Of a stretch of DNA of 64,000 bases, positions 44,195-54,954 are shown one piece after another. The translations under genes and the position numbers were made by a program. The DNA is from Flexivirga oryzae (lineage in GTDB: Bacteria; Actinomycetota; Actinomycetes; Actinomycetales; Dermatophilaceae). The stretch lies in contig NZ_JACHVQ010000001.1 of assembly GCF_014190805.1 (NCBI RefSeq), positions 2,294,001-2,358,000 on the forward strand, read 5' to 3'. Under the pieces are notes generated by a model. That model was not told where the DNA came from and ran no database searches. It worked only from the letters and a program-made list of their open reading frames with translations. Within the stretch, counting starts at the first letter, position 1; every line of letters begins with the position of its first letter.

Positions 44195-45157
44195 TCACCA
44201 CTCCCATCGAATCCCGTGGACACCTGCGAGCGGCCGTTGTGCGGTCACCACGACAGCACCCCAGTCGTTCACCGTGAGCTCGCCGACGATGTTCTCGGTC
44301 CCTCGACCGAAGTTCGGCCGGTGGACCTGGACGACTCGCCGAGGTCGCACAGAAGGGTCGAAGCACACCTCCAAGGTGAACGAGGGGCCTGGGCCGTCAA
44401 AGCCTTTCAACGCGCACCGCGATGGTGGCTCCGGGGCACCTTCCGTCGGCGCATATCGCACCGTGGCTTCGTAGAAGTAGGTTTCACCAACGGCCAGCTC
44501 GCGATCGAACAGTACTTCCATCAGACGGACCGGAGGCTCGCTCAGCGATCGGTGACTCCCTTCGTGGGCGTTGACCAGGTCGTGCAGAGTCAGCCGCCCG
44601 ACATCCTGATCCGTGCTCGACTGCACCTGCAACACATCACGATCCACCCCGAACCCGGTGGCGCGCAGCACGACCCGTTGCTCCAGGCCGACGATGATTT
44701 TGCCGGCGTTGACGGTCAGCCGGTTGAACAACACCACGTACTCGGCACGATCCACAGCACGATCCGTCGGACGCGTCATCTGTCGCCGTACCTCGCGGCG
44801 AAAGCGCCTCAGCCGACCGAGACCGGACGCGCCTGGTTGTCGTCCGCCGCCGAACATCGCGTCGCTGGCCCGTTCCCAGGCCGTCGCCCAGTCGCGGGCC
44901 TCTCGTGGCGTGGCTCCCAGCGCTTCGACGATCCGGTCCAGAGCATCGGCGGGAGGGAACGACCTGCCGCGAATGTACGTGTGGAGGGTGGAAGTGGGGA
45001 TCCCACTCAGGCGACCGAGAGTGGCCAGGGGAACCCGCCGCCGGCCCGAGCCGACGGCCGCCCGCCGACGCAGTAGCTCCAGCTGGAGCACCAGATCGTT
45101 CTGGTCGAAGATCGCCGCAGGGTCGACGGCGTGACCATCGAGTCCTTCCGCGCCCAT
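44195..45157 (-). CDS. HTH-domain protein of unknown role
   Basis: 320 residues. An XRE-like helix-turn-helix is near 40-85 (VPLATLGRLSGIPTSTLHTY then IRGRSFPPADALDRI). The following basic segment LRRFRREVRRQM may bind DNA or link domains. The C-terminal 190 residues look beta-rich (VVLFNRLTVNAGKIIVGLEQ and YFYEATVRYAP) and match no family I know. It is divergent from a small secreted protein gene, which it may regulate. The ATG at 45157 lacks a clear ribosome binding site. Confidence 0.7.
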   Translation of the reverse strand: MGAEGLDGHAVDPAAIFDQNDLVLQLELLRRRAAVGSGRRRVPLATLGRLSGIPTSTLHTYIRGRSFPPADALDRIVEALGATPREARDWATAWERASDAMFGGGRQPGASGLGRLRRFRREVRRQMTRPTDRAVDRAEYVVLFNRLTVNAGKIIVGLEQRVVLRATGFGVDRDVLQVQSSTDQDVGRLTLHDLVNAHEGSHRSLSEPPVRLMEVLFDRELAVGETYFYEATVRYAPTEGAPEPPSRCALKGFDGPGPSFTLEVCFDPSVRPRRVVQVHRPNFGRGTENIVGELTVNDWGAVVVTAQRPLAGVHGIRWEW

Positions 45158-45317
45158 GGCTCATCCAACATCGTGCGAGCGGCGCCGTGCACGGATATCC
45201 AGGAATTTCCAGTTCGAGACGCGGCCCTCCCTATCGGTACGACGATACGGCTGGGCAGCGCCGAAGCTGCTCGCGCGGCACCCGTCGCGCCCGACCATCA
45301 GGGGAAGGAATCGAATC

Positions 45318-45749
45318 ATGCGCAACCTCGCGACAGGCCTCGTCCGGGCCGGTCTTGTTGTTGGAATCGCGGCCGGAGGCGCAGCGCTCGCCGCACCGGC
45401 GACCGCCGCATCGGGACCGTCGTACCACGGCTGTCCGTACGGCGCAGTATGTGTCTACCCGGGCGGCACCGGCTTCAACCATGACCACCCGAAGTACGTC
45501 TGGTACTCATATGCGGGTCACAACATCTACAACGAACTCGGCACGAATCGGATCGTCAACAACCAATCGGCAAATGCCGGCTTCGGGCTGTGTCGCTACT
45601 CGAACGGCACGGGAGGTGTTGTCGACGTGGCCCCGTGGCCGATCGAGAACTACTCACCGAGCTACGAGGATTTCCACGCGAAGTTGGTGAACTCGGTGGA
45701 TCTGCGCCCGGAGTCCCAGATCGGGGCGAACACCATCTGCCATCGCTGA
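45318..45749 (+). CDS. Small secreted cysteine-containing protein, inhibitor-I36-like
   Basis: 143 residues with a strong ribosome binding site (GGGGAAGGAA at 45301-45310). The Sec signal peptide MRNLATGLVRAGLVVGIAAG ends near ATAA. The mature part is Tyr/Asn-rich, with a short CPYGAVCVYPGG block, later ELGTNRIVNNQSANAG and four Cys in total. The pattern resembles actinobacterial peptidase inhibitor I36-type secreted proteins, but the link is weak. It ends before a very strong terminator. It is divergent from the HTH protein. Confidence 0.75.
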   Translation: MRNLATGLVRAGLVVGIAAGGAALAAPATAASGPSYHGCPYGAVCVYPGGTGFNHDHPKYVWYSYAGHNIYNELGTNRIVNNQSANAGFGLCRYSNGTGGVVDVAPWPIENYSPSYEDFHAKLVNSVDLRPESQIGANTICHR

Positions 45750-45763
45750 AGACGCAGGACGAG

Positions 45764-45811
45764 AGCAACGGGAAGCCCCGCCGAACAAGTTCGGCGGGGC
45801 TTCCCGTTGCT
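45764..45811. terminator. Perfect 22-bp hairpin terminator between convergent genes
   Basis: Arms 45764-45785 and 45790-45811 are exact complements over 22 bp with a 4-base loop CAAG; the arm starts AGCAACGGGAAGCCCCG. It lies 15 bp after the secreted protein stop and 24 bp from the aconitase stop, so it can end transcription from both sides. No T-run is present. Confidence 0.9.
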
Positions 45812-45834
45812 GTGCGATGTGCCGGAGCGACGAC

Positions 45835-48507
<2,673 letters not shown>

Positions 48508-48549
48508 GCTGATCGCCGACTCCTTCGTCTCTGGCACTCGTGGACGGCT

Positions 48550-48569
48550 TTATCTTGACGTCAAGATAA
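48550..48569. promoter_or_regulatory. Perfect 20-bp palindrome upstream of acnA
   Basis: TTATCTTGACGTCAAGATAA is a perfect palindrome, AT-rich against its surroundings, centred between 48559 and 48560. It lies 43 bp before the acnA ATG, where a promoter is expected. The shape is that of a MarR-family operator; a TamR-like regulator of aconitase is known in Streptomyces, but I cannot confirm that its site is the same. Confidence 0.75.
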
Positions 48570-48701
48570 GTTAATCACACGCCGTGGCAGGGGTTCAGCG
48601 AAGGTTTGCCTAACCCGCGCCGAGCGCAAGCCACGTTGTCGATCCTGCCACCAACGCGTCAGGTGTGGCGGGGAGCGGGCCGAAAACGGTGCCGGCCCCG
48701 A

Positions 48702-49751
48702 TCAGTGCTTGGGGGTCCACCCGAGGGCCGGGCCGAGCTCGGTCGCCATGTCGGTGATGATCTGCAGGTAGTCGGTCTCGTCGAAGGTGAACGGCAGTGC
48801 GAACGCGACCTCGTCGACGCGCTGGAAGGCGGCGTCGGCGTACAACTGCTCGGCGAGCTCGGCGCTGTCACCGACGTAGTCGGCCGAGAACAGCATGTGC
48901 CGTGGGCCCTGCGGTGCGCGGGTGCGAGCCAGCCGGCCCTCGCGATAGGCCGCGTACTTGGCCTTCTGCCCGGCCGTCGCCGAATCGGTCGGTATGACGA
49001 CCAGCCCCTGCGACACCCGGCCCGGTGCACGGTCCGGGTGGGCGGCGGCATACGCGTCCCGGTAGGCGTCGATGTGCTCGGCCTGGATGCGCGCGAAGTG
49101 GTCCGGCTCGGTGCCGGACAAGTCGCTGCCGTCGGTCGTGACCACCGAGCTGGTCAGGTAGTTGATCCCCTGCCCGCCGGCCCAGACCGCGGAGTCCTTC
49201 ATCCCGCCGTACCACAGCCGGTCCGCCAGACCGGGCGAGTGCGGCTGCACGCGCCGGGAGAAGGTCTCGATGCCGACCGTTCCCTCGAAGTCCGAAACCG
49301 GCTCTCCGCGAAGGAAGTCCAGCAACCTCACCACCCGTTCCTTGGAGAAGTCCTCCGCGTCGTAGGTGTCGGGGTACAGCCGGGTCTTGAAGTCGTCGTA
49401 CCGCATCGGGGTGCCGACCGAGACACCCGGGTTGAGCCGGCCGCCGGACAGTACGTCGACGGTCGCCAGGTCCTCGGCGAGCCGGAACGGGTTCTCCAGC
49501 CCGAGGGGTATGACGGCCGTGCCCAACTCGATGCGGCGGGTCCGCTGGCTCGCCGCCGCGAGCACCGCGACCGGTGACGAGATGCCGTGCTGCAGGTGCC
49601 GGCAGCGCAGCCACACCGAGTCGAAGCCGAGCTGCTCGGCGGTCTCGATGACGCGCAGCGTGGTCTCGTGGCCACCTGCGGGGTTGCTCTCGTCGAACAG
49701 CCCGATGGTCAGGAAACCCATCCGGGCCAGCGGTTCACCGGCTCGCGGCAT
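48702..49751 (-). CDS. LLM-class flavin-dependent oxidoreductase
   Basis: 349 residues, bacterial-luciferase-like TIM barrel. Conserved blocks are TIGLFDESN, GFDSVWLRCRHLQHG, RIELGTAVIPLGLENPFRLA and GGRLNPGVSVGTP. It oxidises a small substrate with reduced flavin and O2. The ATG at 49751 has GGGAG six bases upstream and overlaps the GNAT gene by 17 bp; a later ATG (49721) is also possible. It is the last gene of the SAM-riboswitch operon, which suggests an organosulfur substrate such as an S-modified cysteine. Confidence 0.9.
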   Translation of the reverse strand: MPRAGEPLARMGFLTIGLFDESNPAGGHETTLRVIETAEQLGFDSVWLRCRHLQHGISSPVAVLAAASQRTRRIELGTAVIPLGLENPFRLAEDLATVDVLSGGRLNPGVSVGTPMRYDDFKTRLYPDTYDAEDFSKERVVRLLDFLRGEPVSDFEGTVGIETFSRRVQPHSPGLADRLWYGGMKDSAVWAGGQGINYLTSSVVTTDGSDLSGTEPDHFARIQAEHIDAYRDAYAAAHPDRAPGRVSQGLVVIPTDSATAGQKAKYAAYREGRLARTRAPQGPRHMLFSADYVGDSAELAEQLYADAAFQRVDEVAFALPFTFDETDYLQIITDMATELGPALGWTPKH

Positions 49752-50484
49752 CGTGCACTCCCGTCGAAGGCGCCTGGAAACTCTGGAACTGGAGCCTACG
49801 GCGCAGCCGGAACCCGAGGTGCTCGTAGAGGGCGATGGCGCGTTCGTTGCCGGCGCCGGTGTGCAGCATCGGCCGGTCACCGCGCCGCTCGATGCCGTCC
49901 GCGACCGCCCGGATCAACCGGGTGGCCAGGCCGCGGCCGCGGAACGCCTCATCGGTGCACACGGCGCTGATCTCGGTCCACCCGGGCGGCCGCAGCCGCT
50001 CCCCCGCCATGGCCACGAGCCGCCCGTCGATCCGGATCCCGAGGTAGGTGCCCAGCTCGATGGTGCGCGGCAGGAACGGACCCGGCTCGGCCCGGGCGAC
50101 CAGGTCGAGCATCTCCGGCACGTCCTGCGGGCCCAGGCGGACGGCCCCGGGGTCGGGCGCGGTCACCAGGGTCTCGGCGACCAACTGGACGCCCGGGATC
50201 CGGTCGTTGACCACCCACCCGCCCGGCGGCTCGAGCAGGTCACCGGAGACGACGGCCGTCCCGCCCGGGCCGACCAGCTCGGCGAGGTCGGCCCAGTCCT
50301 CGGGCGTGGGCGGCTGCGGGATGGCGGTGAACGGCGACACCTGCGGGTCGAACGCGGCTGCGCCGCCGGCCCGGCGGACCAACCGGGCGTGCGTGCCGTA
50401 GGCCGACCAGAGCGCCGGGTTGTCCAGCAGTTCCGGTGCACCCGCCGGCAGGTGATGGACGTAAAGCGTCGCTTCGCTGGTCAT
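49735..50484 (-). CDS. GNAT-family N-acetyltransferase
   Basis: 249 residues. The C-terminal GNAT domain has the acetyl-CoA loop TDEAFRGRGLATRLIRAVA and the block GNERAIALYEHLGFRLRRRL. The N-terminal 110 residues are a separate alpha/beta region. ATG at 50484 overlaps the binding-protein stop (ATGA). In the Bacillus ytmI operon a GNAT enzyme sits with an amino-acid ABC transporter and LLM monooxygenases and acts on S-(2-succino)cysteine; the same logic may apply here, by analogy only. Confidence 0.87.
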   Translation of the reverse strand: MTSEATLYVHHLPAGAPELLDNPALWSAYGTHARLVRRAGGAAAFDPQVSPFTAIPQPPTPEDWADLAELVGPGGTAVVSGDLLEPPGGWVVNDRIPGVQLVAETLVTAPDPGAVRLGPQDVPEMLDLVARAEPGPFLPRTIELGTYLGIRIDGRLVAMAGERLRPPGWTEISAVCTDEAFRGRGLATRLIRAVADGIERRGDRPMLHTGAGNERAIALYEHLGFRLRRRLQFQSFQAPSTGVHDAASR

Positions 50485-51491
50485 GAGTCGCTCAACGGGA
50501 GTCCGGGCGGGTTGATCGCCGCGGTCTTGACCGCTTCGTTCGACAGGTTCCAGGCCGCCAACCACTTCCCGTAGTCGCCGGTCCGGATGAGATGGTCGAT
50601 CGCTGCGGCGACCGGCTTGGCCAGGCCGTCGCCCTTCTTGGACGTCGCGCAGATCAGGCCCTGCAGGGAGGCACCGGCACCGGACCACTGCCCCGCGTTG
50701 CGCGTCGGGCGGTTGGTGTGGGCGCTCTGGGTGACGTCGTACTGAACTCCCGGGTTCGGGCCGAAGTACAGGTCGATGCGCCCGGACGCGAGCGCGAGGT
50801 TCGTGGCGTTCTGGTCCGGGTAGTGCACGATCGTGAGCTTCTTGCCGGCGGCACGCAGCTTCTTCTGCCAGCTCAGCAGGATCTTCTCCTGGTTGGTGCC
50901 GGAACCGACGGCGACCCGTTTGCCACTGAGGTTGCGGTAGTCACCGCCGAACTTCCAGTCGCTGGAGGCCAGTTGCTCGAAGGCGAGGTTGTCCTTGCGG
51001 TAGCAGGCGAAGTCGTACTTCTGCTTGCGCTCCTCGGTGTCGGTGATGTTGGAGAAGCCGACGTCGGTCTTCCCGCTGTCGATGCCGACGAACAGGTTCT
51101 CCCAGGTCGCGTTGGTCACCTCCGGTTTCAGCCCCAGCACCGCCGCGACGAGGCGCCCCAGGTCCGGCTCGGCACCGGTCAGTGTCTGGTGATCCGTGCC
51201 GACGTACGCCAGCGGCGGGAACCCGGCCGGCAGGGCACCCTCGCCGATGACGAGCTTCCCGCTCTTGCGCACCGCTGCGGGGAGCTGGGCCCGGATCGAT
51301 GCGACCGGCTTGACGGTGAGAGTGGCCTCGCGCCCCGCGCCGTTGGAGAGGGCACCGACCACCACCTTCCCGGACCCGGTGGTCTGCGTCGGGGTGGAGG
51401 CCGCGCTGCTGGCGCAGCCGGTCGCGGTGGCGATCGCCGCGACCGACAGGAGTCCCACGGCGGTGGAACGTCCCTTGGTGGTTCTGGACAT
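50481..51491 (-). CDS. Amino-acid-type ABC transporter substrate-binding lipoprotein
   Basis: 336 residues. A lipoprotein signal ends in a lipobox with Cys near 26 (ATGCASS). The mature part is a family 3 (polar amino acid) binding protein: AVRKSGKLVIGEGALPAGFP, WENLFVGIDSGKTDVGFSN and GKRVAVGSGTNQEKIL. It captures the substrate outside the membrane for the ATPase and permease encoded upstream. GAGGAG lies eight bases before the ATG. The SAM-riboswitch leader points to a sulfur-containing amino acid as ligand. Confidence 0.92.
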   Translation of the reverse strand: MSRTTKGRSTAVGLLSVAAIATATGCASSAASTPTQTTGSGKVVVGALSNGAGREATLTVKPVASIRAQLPAAVRKSGKLVIGEGALPAGFPPLAYVGTDHQTLTGAEPDLGRLVAAVLGLKPEVTNATWENLFVGIDSGKTDVGFSNITDTEERKQKYDFACYRKDNLAFEQLASSDWKFGGDYRNLSGKRVAVGSGTNQEKILLSWQKKLRAAGKKLTIVHYPDQNATNLALASGRIDLYFGPNPGVQYDVTQSAHTNRPTRNAGQWSGAGASLQGLICATSKKGDGLAKPVAAAIDHLIRTGDYGKWLAAWNLSNEAVKTAAINPPGLPLSDS

Positions 51492-51541
51492 GGCTGTACT
51501 CCTCGAGTCGTGACCCGTCGGGTCTGCGAATGGTGTTGCGA

Positions 51542-52363
51542 TCAGGAAGGATCAGAGGGTGTGCCGGCGCCGAGCACGGCGCCGATGAACTGCCGGGTGC
51601 GGGCCTTCTGCGGCTCGTCGATGACCAGCTCGGGCGGCCCGGACTCCACGACCTGCCCCTGGTCGAAGAAGACGATCCGGTCGGCGACCTCGCGGGCGAA
51701 GGCGATCTCGTGGGTCACCAACACCATCGTGACGTCGTCGGCGGCGCAGTCCCTGATCACCGACAGGACCTCGCCCACCAGCTCCGGGTCGAGGGCCGAC
51801 GTCGGTTCGTCCAGGAGCAGCACGCTCGGCTCCGGCGCGAGTGCCCGGGCGATCGCCACCCGTTGCTGCTGCCCCCCGGACAGCTGGCGCGGGTAGTGAT
51901 CGGCCCAGTCGGCCAGGCCGACCCGGTCCAGCAGCCGCAGTCCCGTCTCCCGCGCGTCGGCCCGGGCCAGTCGGCCGGTCGCCCGCGGCGCCGCGACGAC
52001 GTTCTGCACCGCCGTCAGGTTTCCGAACAGGTTGAAGTTCTGGAAGACGAAGCCGATCCGTCTGCGGTCCCTGCGGGCCTGCCGGTCCCCCACCGCGCGC
52101 AGCCGGCCGCCTTCCCGGCGTACGCCGAGCAGCTGCCCGTCGATGCACACGTACCCGCTGTCGAGTTGCTCGAGATTGGCGATGGCACGCAGCAGGGTCG
52201 ACTTCCCGGACCCGGATGGACCGATCACCGCGACGATCTCGCCCGGTCGGACCGTCAGGTCGACGCCCCGCAGCACGGCGTTGTCGCCATACGACTTGGT
52301 CGCGCCGTGCACGGATATCGCCGCGGTTGCTGCCGGAAGACGCTGGGGTGCTTGCTGATTCAT
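51542..52363 (-). CDS. Amino-acid-type ABC transporter ATPase (GlnQ/TcyC-like)
   Basis: 273 residues. Walker A GPSGSGKST is near 49, the Q-loop VFQNFNLFGNLT, the signature LSGGQQQRVAIARAL, Walker B SVLLLDEPTSALDPE and the H-loop VTHEI. It is the typical size and motif set of polar-amino-acid importer ATPases. The ATG at 52363 overlaps the permease stop by ATGA. It works with the permease and the lipoprotein in this operon. Confidence 0.95.
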   Translation of the reverse strand: MNQQAPQRLPAATAAISVHGATKSYGDNAVLRGVDLTVRPGEIVAVIGPSGSGKSTLLRAIANLEQLDSGYVCIDGQLLGVRREGGRLRAVGDRQARRDRRRIGFVFQNFNLFGNLTAVQNVVAAPRATGRLARADARETGLRLLDRVGLADWADHYPRQLSGGQQQRVAIARALAPEPSVLLLDEPTSALDPELVGEVLSVIRDCAADDVTMVLVTHEIAFAREVADRIVFFDQGQVVESGPPELVIDEPQKARTRQFIGAVLGAGTPSDPS

Positions 52364-53349
52364 CTCGCACCCGCCTTCTGCAGTCGGCGACCGGCCAGCG
52401 CCGACCGGACCCGCTGCAGCGGAGTGGGCGGCAGGCTGCGCACGGCACCGCGCGCGTAGAAGCGCTCGACGTAGAACTGGACGACCGAGAGGGCGCTGGT
52501 CAGCAGGACGTACCAGACGGTGGCCACGAGCAGCAGCGGCACGATGTCGCCGTTGTAGGTGCTGCCGACCGTCTCGACGGCACCGAAGAGGTCCAGCAGG
52601 GACACGTAGTAGACCAGCGAGGTGCTCTTCAGCAGCCCGATGAGCTGGTTGACGTAGGTCGGCACGATCGACCGCAGCGCCTGCGGCAGGACGATGCGGC
52701 GGAACTCGTAGCTCTTGGGCACTCCGAGTGCCGCGGCGGCCTCCGTCTGCCCGGTGTCGACGGAGAGCACGCCGCCGCGGACCACCTCGGCGGCGAAGGC
52801 CGCCTCGTTCAGGCTCAGCCCGACCACCGCCAGCAGCAGCGGGCCGGCCAGCGAGGCCTCGTCGAAGTGCACGAACTCCGGGCCGAACGGCACCCCGAGA
52901 CTGAGCGTGCGGTAGAGCGCACCGAAGTTGTACAGGAACAGCAACAGCACGATCAGCGGGATCGAGCGGAAGAACCAGATGTAGCACCAGCTGACGGTCT
53001 GCAGCACCGCGTTGCGCGACAGCCGCATGGCAGCCAGCAGCACGCCGCCGACCAGGCCGGCGACCGCACTGAGGGCGGCGACCTCGAGCGTGACCAGCAG
53101 TCCCTTCAGGATCACCGGCTGCAGGAACCAGTACGCGAAGCGGTCCCACTGGAAGAACGGGTTGGTCACCAGCGCATTGACGAACTGGGCGACCAGCACC
53201 AGGACGACGGCGGCGGCGACCCATCGGCCGGGGCGGCGATGCGGATGGACCCGGTCGTCGACGGAGGACGATGCGGCCACCGGGCCGGGATCTTCGTGCT
53301 GCGGCACCGGCTTGCGGCTCGTGCCGCGGCGCCAGGTTGTTGCTGTCAT
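52360..53349 (-). CDS. Amino-acid-type ABC transporter permease
   Basis: 329 residues with about five or six membrane helices. An unusually long cytoplasmic N-terminus of about 45 residues precedes the first helix. The His/Glu/Gln-type permease motif is in NEAAFAAEVVRGGVLSVDTG then QTEAAAALGVPKSYEFRR. The ATG at 53349 is the first in-frame start after the SAM aptamer. A hairpin (53365-53391) between aptamer and start includes GAGG, which may gate translation. Confidence 0.9.
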   Translation of the reverse strand: MTATTWRRGTSRKPVPQHEDPGPVAASSSVDDRVHPHRRPGRWVAAAVVLVLVAQFVNALVTNPFFQWDRFAYWFLQPVILKGLLVTLEVAALSAVAGLVGGVLLAAMRLSRNAVLQTVSWCYIWFFRSIPLIVLLLFLYNFGALYRTLSLGVPFGPEFVHFDEASLAGPLLLAVVGLSLNEAAFAAEVVRGGVLSVDTGQTEAAAALGVPKSYEFRRIVLPQALRSIVPTYVNQLIGLLKSTSLVYYVSLLDLFGAVETVGSTYNGDIVPLLLVATVWYVLLTSALSVVQFYVERFYARGAVRSLPPTPLQRVRSALAGRRLQKAGAR

Positions 53350-53425
53350 GGACGACTCACAATCCTCGACCGGACGCTTCGGTCCGTCGAGCACGCGCTT
53401 ACCGACGCCACTACGACGCCGATCA

Positions 53426-53503
53426 GGTCATCACCTGGAGCACCCCGCCGCGTGGGAGGGTTGCCGGCCAGCAAGCCAGGGCTTGTCGCTGACGCTCATA
53501 ACC
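53426..53503 (-). ncRNA. SAM riboswitch (SAM-I/SAM-IV clan) leading the organosulfur operon
   Basis: Read leftward, the RNA has the SAM-aptamer words in order: GGTTATGAGCGTCAGCGACA, AGCCCTGGCTTGCTGGCCGG, CAACCCTCC, GCGGCGGGGTGCTCCAGGTG and ATGACC. The first and last six bases (GGTTAT and ATGACC) pair as P1. The layout is closest to the actinobacterial SAM-IV form. It stands about 75 bases before the permease start. A candidate -10 box TAAGAT (53515-53520, minus strand) lies upstream. High SAM should lower expression of the operon. Confidence 0.9.
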
Positions 53504-53520
53504 ATTCGTTCGGAATCTTA

Positions 53521-53553
53521 TCTACTCTACTTATCCTATGGAAGTAGTAGAGA
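53521..53553. promoter_or_regulatory. AT-rich imperfect dyad at the SAM-riboswitch promoter
   Basis: TCTACTCTACTT and AAGTAGTAGAGA face each other across ATCCTATGG. The site overlaps the expected -35 region of the riboswitch transcript. It stands out by its low GC content. A repressor or activator site is possible; no regulator can be named. Confidence 0.45.
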
Positions 53554-53574
53554 TATGACGTGAGTCACAGCGAG

Positions 53575-54954
53575 CTAGCCGCGGACGGGCTGCAGGATGG
53601 CGACGCACTCCACGTGGTGCGTCATCGGGAAGGCGTCGAACGCGCGCAGCGAGTCGACGTGGTAGCCGGCGTCTGCGGCGTAGGACAGATCGCGGGCGAG
53701 CGCCGCCGGGTCGCAGGCGATGTATGCCGCCCGCCGCGGCCCTCGGGCCAGCAGCCGGCCGATCACCTCGCGTCCGGCCCCGGACCGCGGCGGGTCCAGC
53801 ACGACCAGGTCGACCCGGTCGAGGCGGTCGACGGCGGCCTCCCACCCGGCGCGGCCGATGTCGGCGCGTTCGAGCGAGGCCCGGGGCAGATCCGTCAGGT
53901 TGTGCTGCCCGTCGGCCACCGCCCGGGCATCACCCTCGAGGCCCAGCACCCGGCCGGCCGGACCGACCGCCTCGGCGAGGAAGGCGGTGAAGACACCGAC
54001 CCCGGCATACAGGTCCAGCACCTGCTCCCCCTGCTCGGGCCGCAGGCCGTCCAGCGCGGCGCCGACGAAGGTGGCCGCCGCGCCGGGGTGCACCTGCCAG
54101 AAACCACGAGCGGACACGGCGAAGTCGCGCGCGCCGTGGCCCGGCACGGTCACGCGCTCCAGCACGTCCGGGAGATCGTCGCTGGTCTCGATACGCGAAC
54201 CTCCCCCGCTGCGCTCCTCCGGTCCGCTACTCGACCCGCGAGATGGTGCGCCGCGAGATGGTGCGCGAAGCGGCAGGTCGACGGCGACGACCTCCCCGTT
54301 GCCGGCGACCGCCACGTCGACGCCCGTGACGCCGTCCGCGGCGCGCTCCGTCAGCAGGCCGGTCGCGGCGATGTCGGGCACGGCGATCAGGCAGTCGTCG
54401 ACCGGCACCACGTCGTGCGACCGGTGTTTGCGCAGGCCGAGCCGGCGGTCGGCCGCGACCGCGAACTCCACCCTCGTCCGCCAGCGCAGGCCCTCCTCGT
54501 CACCGGGCACCGGCTCGACCGAACCGGACCACTCGAGCCCGGCCAGCCGGCGCAACTGCTCACGCACGACCCTGGCCTTGAGCTCACGACCGAAGGCCGC
54601 GGACGTGTGCTGCCAGTCGCAGCCACCGCAGGCGCCCGGACCCGCGAATCGGCATGGTGCGGTGCGGCGTTCGGGCGAGGACTGCAGGATCTGCACCGCG
54701 TCCGCGCGCAGGAAACGGGACGCCGACCCGCCGTCGGTCACCTCCGCGATGACCCGCTCCCCCGGCAGCGTGTGCCGGACGAAGACGACCCGGCCGTCGT
54801 GCCGGGCCACGCAGTGCCCGCCGTGCGCCACATCTCCGACCTCGAGTTCGAGCCGGGTGCCGACCAGCGAATCACCCTGTGCCGCAGGGCGGGCCGACGT
54901 ACGGCGTCGGTTCGGCCGGCCACGACGCCGGTTGCGGCCCTGCCCGCCGCTCAT
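53575..54954 (-). CDS. TRAM-domain 23S rRNA/tRNA uracil-C5 methyltransferase (RlmCD/TrmA family)
   Basis: 459 residues. A basic leader is followed by a TRAM domain (about 30-85), an Fe-S cysteine cluster (APCRFAGPGACGGCDWQH), and a SAM-binding domain with VLDLYAGVGVFTAFLAEAVG. The catalytic Cys is in YIACDPAALARDL and the DPPRSG motif precedes it. It methylates uracil C5 in RNA, 23S rRNA being likely. Oddly, residues about 228-256 (PSRGAPSRGSSSGPEERSGG and onward) are encoded by an intergenic-type repeat inserted in frame. It overlaps the KimA stop by ATGA. Confidence 0.9.
   Translation of the reverse strand: MSGGQGRNRRRGRPNRRRTSARPAAQGDSLVGTRLELEVGDVAHGGHCVARHDGRVVFVRHTLPGERVIAEVTDGGSASRFLRADAVQILQSSPERRTAPCRFAGPGACGGCDWQHTSAAFGRELKARVVREQLRRLAGLEWSGSVEPVPGDEEGLRWRTRVEFAVAADRRLGLRKHRSHDVVPVDDCLIAVPDIAATGLLTERAADGVTGVDVAVAGNGEVVAVDLPLRAPSRGAPSRGSSSGPEERSGGGSRIETSDDLPDVLERVTVPGHGARDFAVSARGFWQVHPGAAATFVGAALDGLRPEQGEQVLDLYAGVGVFTAFLAEAVGPAGRVLGLEGDARAVADGQHNLTDLPRASLERADIGRAGWEAAVDRLDRVDLVVLDPPRSGAGREVIGRLLARGPRRAAYIACDPAALARDLSYAADAGYHVDSLRAFDAFPMTHHVECVAILQPVRG
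54184..54236. repeat. Repeat-family copy inside the RNA methyltransferase gene
   Basis: The 53-bp segment starts GGTCTCGATACGCGAACC and ends CGCTACTCGACC, the same end words (reverse orientation) as the repeats at 27579-27774. It is followed by two copies of GCGAGATGGTGCG (from 54238). The insertion keeps the reading frame and adds a Ser/Gly/Arg-rich loop. Confidence 0.8.

Noticed and set aside
44126..45076. A plus-strand start (AAAGGAG-like word then ATG at 44126) opposite the HTH protein gene.
   Set aside because: The translation beyond 25 residues lies antisense to the HTH gene, which has a recognisable domain and a sensible end. I saw no support for a real gene.
51542..53224. A single 560-codon open frame joining permease region and ATPase.
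   Set aside because: The upstream part is out of frame with the real permease, which has its own ATG (53349) and overlaps the ATPase start by ATGA.
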